From Pseudoxanthomonas sp. YR558 (GTDB lineage Bacteria; Pseudomonadota; Gammaproteobacteria; Xanthomonadales; Xanthomonadaceae), in the NCBI RefSeq assembly GCF_900116385.1, contig NZ_FPCI01000001.1, positions 2,391,501 through 2,455,500 on the forward strand: a stretch of DNA of 64,000 nt, read 5' to 3'. Numbering within the stretch: position 1 is the stretch's first letter; each line of letters begins with the position of its first letter. Below the pieces are notes generated by a model. It was not told where the DNA came from and ran no database searches. It saw only the letters and a list, made by a program, of their open reading frames with translations. Positions 8,501-18,100 of this stretch are shown in pieces. Position numbers and translations under genes: made by a program.

Positions 8501-11136
8501 CCGCAGGGACCACGCCGGGCGCGTACTCGGTCAGCTATACGGCCATCGTCAATGATCAGGCCACCGGCACCGTGAGGAACGCGGTCGTGGGCACGGGCGA
8601 CGATGCGCCGACCTGTGCGGGTACTTGCACTACGGAAACGCCGGTGACCGAACCGCTGCCGCCTCTGGTGACCTACGCCAAGAGCGCCGTTCTGCCGGCT
8701 GGCCGGTCGGAAGTGGTTGTGGGCGACAGCATCACCTACACGCTGACGACCAATGTCATCAATGCCGTAACGACAGCCGACGTGGTCCTGACCGATACCC
8801 TGGGCGCAGGCCTGACCTTCGGTGCGGTGAACGACGCCGGTGCGTATGCGGCCAACACCAGCGGCGCGCCCGTCCTGCGCTTCACACTGCCGGCGGGCAC
8901 CACGCCGGGCACGTATTCGCTGAGCTACACGGCGGTCGTGAACCCGACGGCGCGCGGCAACGTGACCAACGCGGTTGTTGGCACGGGCGACGATGCGCCG
9001 ACCTGCGCGGGCAGCTGCGGTACGTCGTCACCCCTCGCGGAGCCCAGCGTGACGGTGACCAAGTCCTCCAACCCTGCGACTGGAACCCAAGTGCAGGTCG
9101 GACAGACGGTGCGGTACACGCTGTCGGTCGATGTCGGGGCGTCCGCGTTGAGCGCCGAGTTGGTCCTCGTGGACACGCCGGATCGTGGTCTGACTCTGGG
9201 CGCACTGCCTGCAGGCTGTTCGTTCGACGGTACGTTGCTGACCTGCCGTCTGCCAGCAGGCACGGCTACCGGCGTGCACGCATTGAGCTACGACGCGGTC
9301 GTGAACGCCAATGCAGGCACGGTGGTGGGCAACCAAGTGGTCGCCACCGGTGGCGGTGGCGAGACGCCGGTATGCGCGGCATGCAGCACCGAGCACCAAC
9401 TGGATACGCCTGAGATCCGTCTGAGCAAGTCGGCCGGCTCGCGCGAGGTCCGGATCGGTGACCTGGTCCGCTACACGCTGACGATCGAGAATGTCGGCGC
9501 GATGGATCTGATCGGCGGCAGCGTCGTGGATACGCCGGCGGCAGGCTTCAGTTATGTGGAAGGCTCGCTGGTCGCCAACGATGCCGATGGAATGGCGACG
9601 GTATCTGGCGGCAGTCCGCTCCGCTTCAGCGGCGTGGATGTCGCTGCGGGCCAGACGGCCACGCTGGTGTACGTGATGCGGGTGGGTGCGGGCGTGCGCC
9701 CGGGCACCCACGTCAACCAGGCGCAAGTGCGTTCGGCGACGGACGATCCGGTGTCGAACATCGCCACGGCTGAGGTGCAGCTGACGGCGGATCCGCTGCT
9801 GGATGACAGCCTGCTCTTCGGCACGGTCTTCAACGACCGCGACGGCGACGGCTGGCAGGACAGCGCCGCACTGAGCGGTGTGAAGGTCCAGGGCGGTTTC
9901 GCACCGACGGCCTACATCGCGAACTCCACGACCGTGGACCGCGGCGCAGGACCGCAGCCTGAGGCGGACGCCAGTTCGCCGCTGCTGCACGGGATTTCCG
10001 TGGGTGCCATCAGCGGTCGCCAGTCCGTGGCCGATCCGGCCGAGGACCACGAGGTGATCATTCGCCAGCATCTGAGCGAACCGGCCTTCACGGACGACTT
10101 CGTCCTGACCAGCGCCGAGGGTGTCACCGTCCGCATGGATGCGGCGGGCAACACCACCGTGCAGACCAGCGGCGATGCCGCCAAGGGCCTGACGGCGGCG
10201 GCGCCGACGGTGGAGCGGCGCGTGGCCCAGGGCGACAAGGGCTACGTGGTCGACTACATCATCCGCAACGCCGGCATCGACGAACGCGGCATCCCGGGCG
10301 TACGCATCGCGTCGGTGGAGGGCCTGCTGATCGAAACCGACCAGTTCGGTCGCTACCACCTGGCAGGCGTGCCGGGCGGCGCGTGGGAGCGCGGTCGCAA
10401 CTTCATCCTGAAGGTCGATCCGTCCACGTTGCCCGCAGGGGCCGAGTTCACTACCGACAACCCGCTGCTGCGCCGGATCACGCCGGGCGTGCCGGTCCGT
10501 TTCGACTGGGGCGTCAAGCTACCCGAACAGGTGATCGAGGGTGGCTCCAAGCAGGTCGAACTCGAGATGGGCGAAGTGTTCTTTGCCCCCGGCAGCGCGG
10601 AGGTACGCGAGAAGTACCTGCCGGTGATCGAGGCGATGGCGGCCAAGGTGCGCGAGTACCAGGGCGGTGAAGTCGTCATCCACGCCAACGGCGACAGCGA
10701 GGGTCTGGCGTTCGACCGCGCGACTGCGGTCAAGGCGGCCCTGCTGGGCACGCTGGATGCCGCTTCGGCCCAGGGTCTGGTGGTCAGCGTGCGTGGCACG
10801 GTCGACGACCCGAGTTCCATGATCGTGGGCGTGGACGAAGGCGGCGCGCTGCTGGGCACCGTGCTGTTCGATACCGACAAGTCCGCGATCAAGCCGGCGT
10901 TCGAGCCCTTGCTCGACAAGGTGGCCGCGGCACTGGAGAAGATGGGTGGGGGCAGCATCGCCATCGTCGGCCACACCGACGTACGCGCGTCCCATGCCTA
11001 CAACGTCGCCCTGGGCATGCGTCGTGCCAAGGCGGTCTACGAAGCGCTCGCCAAACGTTTGAGTCCGGAGGTGCGTGCCAAGGTTCGCGTGGAAACCAGC
11101 AACGATCCGACAGCCCCTGTCGGCGTACGGAAGTGA
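5581..11136 (+). CDS. Giant secreted DUF11 repeat protein with C-terminal OmpA-like domains
   Basis: The product is 1851 residues. The GTG at 5581 is preferred because AAGGGA precedes it at good spacing and it yields a signal peptide (GVLLAAFAVLAPAHA, cleavage after AHA); ATG 5626 is the alternative. Residues about 75-455 hold four SpaA/prealbumin-like repeats (LTLVKTVINDNGGTA...), about 460-900 hold two pairs of near-identical DUF11-type repeats, and further DUF11 units run to about 1400. A FNDRDGDGWQD segment and a G-IPGVR / ILKVDPSTLPAG module follow. The C-terminus has one degenerate OmpA-like unit (from about 1661) and one canonical unit (VLFDTDKSAIKP, IVGHTDVRASHAYN, MRRAKAV), which should bind peptidoglycan. 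It is likely a cell-envelope surface protein. The barrel gene follows after 11 bases, so the two are surely co-transcribed. Confidence 0.88.
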   Translation: MHGLIHFFKAAFRRRMATTPGVLLAAFAVLAPAHAQTSVQNTATVALPPGATVVDSNASNNTSTATVGVLALPRLTLVKQVVNNNGGTALVTAWTLTATGPATTISGATGSATVTSAAVPAGTYALAESGGAAGYAASTWSCVKNGGAAVLANSISLVGGDAATCTITNDDQAATLTLVKTVINDNGGTATVSNFPLTATGPTTITGVSGTAAVTSASVNAGVYTLSEVTAAGYAAGSWSCTAGTLSGNQLTLANGQSASCSITNNDQAATLTLVKTVINDNGGTATVSNFPLTATGPTTITGVSGAAAVTNASVNAGVYTLSEVTAAGYAAGSWSCTAGTLSGNQLTLANGQSASCSITNNDQAATLTLVKTVVNTGGGTASPTNWTLTASGPTSLSGAGGATGQVAAGTYVLSESTGPVDYVAGSWSCTAGTLSGSQVTLVNGQSATCTIVNTFQSAPALTLDKTTSTPTYASVGQVLSYSYLVTNSGNTTITAAITVTDDRIATVTCPALPAGGLLPTQSITCSATYTVTQADLDAGTVTNIARASDGTTTSPTDTVTVTATQTRALTLDKTTSTPTYASVGQVLSYSYLVTNSGNTTITAAITVTDDRIATVTCPALPAGGLLPTQSITCSATYTVTQADLDAGTVTNIARASDGTTTSPTDTVTVTATQTSSQSLVKALTGDSTGGAVAVGDVLTYTVTMTNTGNTTLTGVVVSDALITPNSTTCPNVAPGATCQLVGTYTVTQADADAGNIRNTAVVTSLVCAVGSTDPACTTTIDTPVPQTPSQTLVKALTGDSTGGAVAAGDVLTYTVTMTNTGNTTLTGVVVSDALITPNSTTCPNVAPGATCQLVGTYTVTQADADAGNIRNTAVVTSPVCPVGSTDPACTTTIDTPVVNPVVTYTKSVALPIGQTEVSTGDTLTYTLNVQVMAATTTSIVTLTDTLGAGLTLATVSGGSFSCGTANPLVCTLPAGTTPGAYSVSYTAIVNDQATGTVRNAVVGTGDDAPTCAGTCTTETPVTEPLPPLVTYAKSAVLPAGRSEVVVGDSITYTLTTNVINAVTTADVVLTDTLGAGLTFGAVNDAGAYAANTSGAPVLRFTLPAGTTPGTYSLSYTAVVNPTARGNVTNAVVGTGDDAPTCAGSCGTSSPLAEPSVTVTKSSNPATGTQVQVGQTVRYTLSVDVGASALSAELVLVDTPDRGLTLGALPAGCSFDGTLLTCRLPAGTATGVHALSYDAVVNANAGTVVGNQVVATGGGGETPVCAACSTEHQLDTPEIRLSKSAGSREVRIGDLVRYTLTIENVGAMDLIGGSVVDTPAAGFSYVEGSLVANDADGMATVSGGSPLRFSGVDVAAGQTATLVYVMRVGAGVRPGTHVNQAQVRSATDDPVSNIATAEVQLTADPLLDDSLLFGTVFNDRDGDGWQDSAALSGVKVQGGFAPTAYIANSTTVDRGAGPQPEADASSPLLHGISVGAISGRQSVADPAEDHEVIIRQHLSEPAFTDDFVLTSAEGVTVRMDAAGNTTVQTSGDAAKGLTAAAPTVERRVAQGDKGYVVDYIIRNAGIDERGIPGVRIASVEGLLIETDQFGRYHLAGVPGGAWERGRNFILKVDPSTLPAGAEFTTDNPLLRRITPGVPVRFDWGVKLPEQVIEGGSKQVELEMGEVFFAPGSAEVREKYLPVIEAMAAKVREYQGGEVVIHANGDSEGLAFDRATAVKAALLGTLDAASAQGLVVSVRGTVDDPSSMIVGVDEGGALLGTVLFDTDKSAIKPAFEPLLDKVAAALEKMGGGSIAIVGHTDVRASHAYNVALGMRRAKAVYEALAKRLSPEVRAKVRVETSNDPTAPVGVRK
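6091..6954 (+). repeat. Tandem coding repeats, 288-bp period (SpaA/prealbumin-like units)
   Basis: Units begin at 6091, 6379 and 6667 with GACCAGGCCGCGAC and encode DDQAATLTLVKTV. The first two are nearly identical over their full 96 codons; the third diverges in its middle part. They lie wholly inside the DUF11/OmpA gene and keep the reading frame. Confidence 0.9.
6961..7604 (+). repeat. Tandem coding repeat, 324-bp period, two copies apparently identical
   Basis: The stretch 6961-7280 recurs at 7285-7604 with no difference found on reading. Each copy encodes 108 residues beginning ALTLDKTTSTPTYASV, a DUF11-type unit. Identity at the DNA level, not only in protein, points to recent duplication or homogenisation. 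Confidence 0.93.
7618..8275 (+). repeat. Tandem coding repeat, 339-bp period, two near-identical copies
   Basis: Copies begin at 7618 and 7957 and encode LVKALTGDSTGGAVA and the following DUF11 unit of 113 residues. Only a few substitutions are visible, for example GTG/GCG in AV(V/A)GD and the codons around TSLVCAV versus TSPVCPV. Confidence 0.92.
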
Positions 11137-11147
11137 GGGGGCGGATC

Positions 11148-14100
11148 ATGAAGAAGCGTATGAAGATGAAGCTGCTGGATTACACGCTGATCAGCCTGCT
11201 GGCAGGCGCGGCGCCGATGGCCGCTGCACAGACCTCGGCGGCGCCCGCCCAGGCGCAGCAGGATCGCGCCGAGGGCACTGCTGCGCCGGTGGACTGCGAT
11301 GGCGAGCGCTGCACCGGCGAGGAAGGCCTGTTGTTCCGCCTGCGCACGCGAAGCTACGACAAGCCTGTGTCGCAGGGGACGACCCAGGCCTCTTCCTCGG
11401 AAGCGCTGCAACCCGACCGTCGGGTGACAGTGGCGATGGAGCAACCCGGCAAGGCGACGGCGATGGGCAAGTTCTCCATCGACCTGCCGGGCGGCGGCGT
11501 TATATGGGCCACCGAAGACCCGACGCTGGGCCAGCCGGCATTGTCTGTCTCGGCGCCTTCGATGATGCCGTTCGATGGTCAGCGGATCACCAAGCCTGTC
11601 TCGTTCTATGTGCGGGGCAACTATCCGGCCTTCATCCGTCGGCTGGAGGTCACGCTGTATCGCAGCAGCGATGCGGATCTCATTGAGCCCATCGCGACCC
11701 TCCCTCTGAATGTTGCTGGCGTGACCCACGCCGAATGGGACGGCGCACTGCCGGCGCGCTATCCGTTCCGGAAAGGCGATGAGCTGGTGTATGTGCTGCG
11801 GGCGTACGATGAGGAGGGTCGCTTCGATGAAACCCATCCCCGTACATTGCAGCTGGTGTCGCCGGAGGAAGCCGAGCGCGGCGCGGACCTACTGCGCAGC
11901 AGTGTCGAGCGCACGCTGGGCAGCTCACTGACGACGGCGCAGGCGGAAAGCCAAAGCCTGATTGACACGGCGTTCTCCGAGAACGGGCTGCGCCAGCAGA
12001 ACATCCCGATGTACGGGTCGCGTATCCGCATCCAGGGCCGTAATCTGCCGCCCGATGTCGCGCTGAAGATCAACGGCGAAGACTACCCGGTCGACCAGGA
12101 GCGCAAGTTCGTCGCCGAATATCTGGTCCCGGTGGGGCACCACAGGTTCGATATCGGCTTGGGCGGGCGGGGCGGCGAAGGTGCGGCCAATGCCGCGCAT
12201 ACGCTCGATGTCGACGTCACCGGTCGCTACTTCTTCGGCGTCGGTCTAGCAGACGTGACGATCGCGCAGAACAAGGCCAGCGGCTCGGCAGCGCCGTTCG
12301 CCAACGAGGTGAACTACCAGGACGACGTCATCAGCGATGGTCGGCTGGCGTTCTACGGCAAGGCGAAGCTGCGTGGAAAATACCTGGTCACCGCGCAAGC
12401 GGATACCACACAGCGCGACTTGGACCGGTTGTTCAATGGGTTCACCCAGGCCGATCCACAGGACATATTCCGCCGACTGGACCCGGATCTCTACTATCCG
12501 GTGTACGGCGACGACTCCACGACATATCGCGACGTGGACACCATGGGCCGATTCTATCTGCGCGTGGACTGGGATAAGAACCAGGCGCTTTGGGGCAACT
12601 ATTCCACCGGCATCACCGGCACCGAGTACGCCCAGTACCAGCGCTCCCTGTATGGCGCGGCACTGAACTGGCGTTCGCTCGCCACCAACCGCTGGGGCGA
12701 TCCGGGAACGGAACTGCGTGTGTTCGGCTCGCAGGCGGAGACCGCGCCCGGCCACAACGAGTTCATCGGTACGGGCGGCAGCCTGTACTACCTGCGGCAT
12801 ACCGATCTGCTGCCGGGCTCGGATGTCGTTACCCTTGAGATCCGCGACCTGACCACGGGACGTACCGAGAATCGGATCGTCCTGCAGCGTGGCGCGGACT
12901 ACGAGATCGACGAACTTCAGGGCCGCATCCTGCTGACGCGCCCGCTGGCGCAAATCACCCGCGAGAACATCCCCACGCTGACGCGCGATGCGCCGCTCGA
13001 TGGTTTCGAGCAGCGTCTGCTGGTGGACTACGAATGGGTGCCGTCGGGTTTCGATGCGGACGATGTCAGTGCCGGCTTCCGCGGCAAGCACTGGTTCGGC
13101 AACCATGTTGGTGTGGGCGCGACGTATGTGCAGGAGAACCGTGCGGGCGAGGACTATACGCTCGCCGCTGGCGATCTGACGCTGCAAGCCGGCAAGGGGA
13201 CCTACGTCAAAGCCGAGTACGCACAGACGGAATCCTTTGGCTCCCCGGTGTTCTTCTCCGACAACGGTGGTCTGAGCTTCGTCCAACAGAACGACACCAC
13301 GCTTTATCGGGAAGGCGAAGCGAAGTCGCTGGAAGCGCGCGCCAACTTCAAGGAGCTTGGCTGGACCACGCAGGACTGGAGTGCAGGCGCATGGTGGCGT
13401 AACACCAGCGCCGGGTACTCGATCTCCCGCTACGACACGGGTCGTCCGGTAACGGAGTACGGCGCGGAGTTGCTCGGCCAGTTCACGCCCAACCTGGGTG
13501 TTTATGCACGCTATACCCGTGCGGAGAGCGGCGCGGAGTCGTTGACCCAGGCGCAGGCGACGCTCGAGTGGCGCATCGACGATACCAGCACCTTCAGTGC
13601 CGAGGTCCGTCGCGTGGATACAGAAGGCGCGTCCAGCGATGCCGTCGGCACGCTCGGTGCGTTGAAGTACCTGCATCGATTTGGCAGTACGCTGGAGCTA
13701 TACGGCCTCGCCCAACTCACGCTGGATGACGATGGCGGGCAATATGCCGACAACGATGCGTTCACGCTGGGCGGAAAATACCTCTATGGCGACAGCTCGT
13801 CCGTCGGTGCCGAGCTGACGACCGGTGATCGCGGCGAAGCGGCGACCGTCAACGCCGAGCACCGCCTGACCGCGGAGCACTCGGTCTATGGCGCCTACAC
13901 GTACTCGACGGATACGACGACGTACGACTCGTTGTTCACGCGCAATGCCCAAAACGGTTGGACGCTGGGTCAGCGCTGGCGCTTGTCGAACCAGGTCAAC
14001 CTGTACAACGAGAGTCAGTTCCTGAAGGAACCCAACCAGTCGGGCTTGGCGCATACCTTCGGCATGGATTTCTATCCCGCGCAGGGATGGAACATGGGTT

Positions 14101-14867
14101 TCACGCTGTCGGATGGCGAGCTGACCAATACCGCCGGCGGCAATGTCGATCGCCGCGCCATCAGTATCTCCGGGGGTCGCACTTCGCCGGACACCGACTG
14201 GCAGAGCAAATTGGAATGGCGCGAGGATCGCGGTGCGGAGCAGCGCGAGCAGTGGGTCAGCACGAATCGCCTGACGCACAAGATCAACGAGAGCTGGCGG
14301 ATCGCCGCGCGACTGAACTACGCCGATACCGACGACGAGCTCAACCCGCTGGCCAGTGCCAAGTTCATCGAAGGCAACTTCGGCTTCGCCTACCGTCCCT
14401 GGAACAACCAGCGATGGGGCCTGTTCGGTCGTTATACCTATCTGTACGACCTGGCGACGCTGGGCCAGCTGGGTGGCGCGGATTACGACCAGAAGTCGCA
14501 GATCCTGTCGTTCGAAGGCGTGTACAAGCTCGATCAGCATTGGGAGTTCGCCGGCAAGCTGGCGCGGCGTGAAGGCGAAGTCCGGATGGGTCGGGGTGCG
14601 AGTGTGTGGCTGGATTCCGCCACCACGTTCGCCGCCGCCCAGATCCGCTACGACTTGCGCACGCAATGGCATGCGCTGGCCGAGTACCGCTGGCTGGACG
14701 TTGAGGACGGCGGTACCAAGCAGGGCGTGCTGCTCGGCCTGGATCGCGATCTCAACAAGAACTTCCGCATCGGTGTGGGCTACAACTTCACCGAATTCAG
14801 CGATGACCTGACGGACTTCGATTACGACCACGAGGGCTGGTTCTTGAATCTCGTCGGGACCTACTGA
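11148..14867 (+). CDS. Large outer-membrane beta-barrel protein of island 1
   Basis: The product is 1239 residues. The ATG at 11148 has GAGGGGGCGG just upstream and opens a signal peptide (YTLISLLAGAAPMAAA). The first 400 or so residues look like periplasmic all-beta domains (ISVSAPSM... FYVRGNYPAFIRRLEVTLY; MYGSRIRIQGRNLPPDVALKIN). From about 410 to the end the sequence alternates in the manner of outer-membrane strands, rich in aromatics and glycines (DLYYPVYGDDSTTYRDVD, FYLRVDWDKNQALWGNY, EWVPSGF, FGRYTYLYDLATLG), ending with a C-terminal Tyr. It resembles the product at 41990 in architecture and in several motifs. Immediate linkage to the DUF11/OmpA gene suggests joint action, perhaps as pore, anchor or assembly platform; the role is not known. 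Confidence 0.82.
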   Translation: MKKRMKMKLLDYTLISLLAGAAPMAAAQTSAAPAQAQQDRAEGTAAPVDCDGERCTGEEGLLFRLRTRSYDKPVSQGTTQASSSEALQPDRRVTVAMEQPGKATAMGKFSIDLPGGGVIWATEDPTLGQPALSVSAPSMMPFDGQRITKPVSFYVRGNYPAFIRRLEVTLYRSSDADLIEPIATLPLNVAGVTHAEWDGALPARYPFRKGDELVYVLRAYDEEGRFDETHPRTLQLVSPEEAERGADLLRSSVERTLGSSLTTAQAESQSLIDTAFSENGLRQQNIPMYGSRIRIQGRNLPPDVALKINGEDYPVDQERKFVAEYLVPVGHHRFDIGLGGRGGEGAANAAHTLDVDVTGRYFFGVGLADVTIAQNKASGSAAPFANEVNYQDDVISDGRLAFYGKAKLRGKYLVTAQADTTQRDLDRLFNGFTQADPQDIFRRLDPDLYYPVYGDDSTTYRDVDTMGRFYLRVDWDKNQALWGNYSTGITGTEYAQYQRSLYGAALNWRSLATNRWGDPGTELRVFGSQAETAPGHNEFIGTGGSLYYLRHTDLLPGSDVVTLEIRDLTTGRTENRIVLQRGADYEIDELQGRILLTRPLAQITRENIPTLTRDAPLDGFEQRLLVDYEWVPSGFDADDVSAGFRGKHWFGNHVGVGATYVQENRAGEDYTLAAGDLTLQAGKGTYVKAEYAQTESFGSPVFFSDNGGLSFVQQNDTTLYREGEAKSLEARANFKELGWTTQDWSAGAWWRNTSAGYSISRYDTGRPVTEYGAELLGQFTPNLGVYARYTRAESGAESLTQAQATLEWRIDDTSTFSAEVRRVDTEGASSDAVGTLGALKYLHRFGSTLELYGLAQLTLDDDGGQYADNDAFTLGGKYLYGDSSSVGAELTTGDRGEAATVNAEHRLTAEHSVYGAYTYSTDTTTYDSLFTRNAQNGWTLGQRWRLSNQVNLYNESQFLKEPNQSGLAHTFGMDFYPAQGWNMGFTLSDGELTNTAGGNVDRRAISISGGRTSPDTDWQSKLEWREDRGAEQREQWVSTNRLTHKINESWRIAARLNYADTDDELNPLASAKFIEGNFGFAYRPWNNQRWGLFGRYTYLYDLATLGQLGGADYDQKSQILSFEGVYKLDQHWEFAGKLARREGEVRMGRGASVWLDSATTFAAAQIRYDLRTQWHALAEYRWLDVEDGGTKQGVLLGLDRDLNKNFRIGVGYNFTEFSDDLTDFDYDHEGWFLNLVGTY

Positions 14868-15197
14868 AGTCGGCTCTTGGGAATGTCAGAACGGGCTTAG
14901 TTGCCCTTGCGCCTGATTCAGGACGCGGCGCATCCAGATTTGGGTGCGCCCGCGCTCCTGGACGAGATTCTCCGCCAACCATCCTCGGTGCCGCTCAAGC
15001 GAGAGCATTTGACGCCGTGTATGAGCGTTCTGGATTGCTGATGCGCGAACGTTGAAACCCTAAGCCGGTCGTTTCAACGATCGACATCGGCGCGTTGTCT
15101 TCGTGGTGTGCTTGCCGAGGGAATAGCGCGCTGGGTGTCCCTCATTCGCCTGTGAGCGCGATATCTCCCACGACAACGTCCGTCTGGGTGCCGCTCG
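14868..15197. promoter_or_regulatory. Intergenic region before the first secreted DUF11/GEVED protein gene
   Basis: No gene is seen. TTTGACGCCGT at 15008-15018 resembles the TTGACG sites ahead of 5581 and 41990. A short sequence GGTGCCGCTC occurs both near 14990 and just before the start codon at 15198. No convincing terminator for the barrel gene was found. Confidence 0.3.
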
Positions 15198-18100
15198 ATG
15201 CTTCGCTTGACCTCCAACAGGTTTGCTCTCGCTGTCGCGTTGATGATCCTCGCGGATCAGGCAGGGGCTGTTCGTGTGGCAGATACGTCGGCATGGACGG
15301 GCACAACGGCCAACACCACGACGGGCGGCGGCACGGCACAAGCGACAGCCGATGGAGGTAGTGCCCTCAACGTCACGGTGTCGGCTGCGGCGAACAACTA
15401 CATCGGCATGGGTTCGACGACGACGTCCGGGGTGAGCAATACGCTCAACGGTGTGGAGAGCACGATCAGCGCTACGTGGTACACGCCCAACCTCTCACCG
15501 ACCACTAGCTATCACGGATTCCTGACCAATGTCGTCGGCACGAGTACATGGGGGGCCGGTAGTGGCACGGGCGGCACGCTCTCGCCGGCGTGCCGCCATG
15601 CGGCGGGTACCGCTGTCGGTAGCACCCTTAGCTGCAACAGCATCAATGGTGGAGTTCCGAGCACCCTGACCTTCGCGTTCGAGCACCCGGTGGTGGATCC
15701 GGTCATCCATGTTTCGAGATTGGGCGGGTTCTTCAACAACAACATCGCAGGTACGAGCTTCAACACCTGGGCAAGCTTCAGGCTGACGACGCCGGGCGCC
15801 ACGCTCTCGCTGTTGAACGGAAACGGGCAGCTGGCGGTGAACGGTGGCAACACGATCACCCACGCTCCTTTCACGGCGACGAGCTTGCTCGGTGTCAACT
15901 GTGGTTCCGGCACAGGTACGCGCGCGGGTTGCGGCAGCGTGCTTGTAAGCGGAACTCCCGTCGCATCGTTGTCCTTCGAAGCAACGTTCAACGTGCAGCG
16001 CCAGTCGGGAACGGCCGCGCAGGATGCGGCCACGGCCAATCTCTACAGCGACGGCATCCATTGGATCGTCACTCTTCCGGAAGACTATGGCGACGCGCCG
16101 GATACCTACAATCAGGGGAACGCAGCGACGCACATCCTGACCGACCTCAGGTTGGGAACCGGCGTCACGGCAGACAATTCCGATGCGATCAATACGGGAA
16201 GCATTGCGAGCAGTCCGCTTGCATCGCCGGGGGCCGCGACCGACGGTGGCGATGATGGCGCGACAGTGCCTGCAACGCTCCCCATGGTGGCGGGGTCGGT
16301 TACCCAGATTCCGGTGACGCTCTCCGGCGTGAGCAAGTCGGCTGTGGTGTGCGGATGGATCGACTACAACCGGGATGGCGATTTTGCCGACGCGGGCGAG
16401 CGCGCGACGAACTGCACGACGGTATCGGCGGGTGCGACATCGGCCACCTTGTCGTTCACGGCTCCGGTGGCGATCGCCGCGGGTACGAGCTATGTCCGCA
16501 TTCGGGTGAGCTACGACAGTACGTTCACCGCAGCCGCTGCAGCGCCTACGGGGTCATTGGATAGCGGTGAGGCGGAAGACTACATCCTGAGCATCGTCCA
16601 GCCCAACTTTGGCAGTTGTGACGGTCGAATGTTCCTGGACCAGGTCAACTCCGCGATGACGGTGTCCACGTTCTACAACGTGGGCTACGCCAGTGTCCCG
16701 TTCACCTACAGCAGTCCGGGAACCGGCGCCGCCCGTAATGGCATCGGTTATAACCCGGTGGACAACTACATCTACGGCATCGATTGGGTAGCCGGGACAG
16801 GCAACGAGCTGATTCGTGTGGGTTCAGACGGAAGCACCTACGACATGGGTGCGATCGCCAGCTTGCCCATCTCGAACTACAACAACGGGGTGATCTCGCC
16901 CACCGGCGACTACTACCTGATGTCCGGCTTCGGTGGCAACACGCTGTATCGCATCGATATCGCCAGCCGCACTGCCACGCCGATTACATTGAGTCAGTCG
17001 ATTCAGGTATCGGACTTCGCCTGGTACAACGGATTGTTGTATGGGATAAGCGGGGGTCAGTTGGTGAGTGCGAATCCGGTCACGGGCGCGGTTGCCGTGC
17101 TGGGTCCCACGTCACCCCTCAATAGTGCCATCGCCATGTGGGGCTTCACCAATGGGATTCTGGCGACGAGTGGCAACTCGATCTACGCGATCGATCCGTT
17201 GACCGGCGCGGCGACCCTGATGAGCAGCGCACCCGCGTCGAACAATGCCGACGGCGCCAACTGTCCCAGCGCGCCGGTGCTGTTCAATGCCGATCTTTCA
17301 GTCACCAAGACGAATACTCCCGCATCGGGGGTGAACGATCTGGCTGGTGATACCTACGCACCCGCCGCGGCCCGGACCTATACGGTGGTGGTTAGCAATA
17401 CAAGCACCTCCTTCGGTGCCCAGAACATCACCGTGAGCGATCCGGTGCCGACGGGTGTCGATCCGACCACCGTGAGCTGGACGTGTGCCAGTACTTCCGG
17501 CGGTGCGCGTTGCGGTGCGGCAAGCGGCACGGGTGCGCTCAACGACACGGGCCTGGATCTTCCGCCCAGTGCGGTGGCGACCTACCTGGTCACGATGACG
17601 GTGCCGGCGGGGTTCACGGGCGACCTGTCGAACGTGGTAACCATCACGCCGCCAGCGACGATCAACGATACCAACGCCGTCAACAACACGGCCACCGACG
17701 TGGATCAATCCGCGCCATTGCTGACGATCCGCAAGATCAGCGTGGACGGTGTGGACAGCTTTGGCTTCACCGGCACCAATGGCGTGGTTACGCAGACCCT
17801 GATCACCACGGTCGCCGGAACGCCGGTCAGCGGCGCAGCCCAGGCCCTGACGGCAGCCGGTACCGCCACCACGATTACCGAAAGCACCACGCCGGCCACC
17901 TACCGGGTGACCGATATCACCTGCACGGGATTGGGTGCGGGCGGCACCGCCACGCCAGACCTGACGAACCGAGCGGTGGTGTTGAATGCGGCCGCGACCG
18001 CGACGGGTGCCAACATCGTCTGCACGTTCACCAATACCCTGCAGCAGGCCGACATTCAGGTGGTGAAGACCGCCACGCCGAACCCCGTGGTGTCGGGCGA

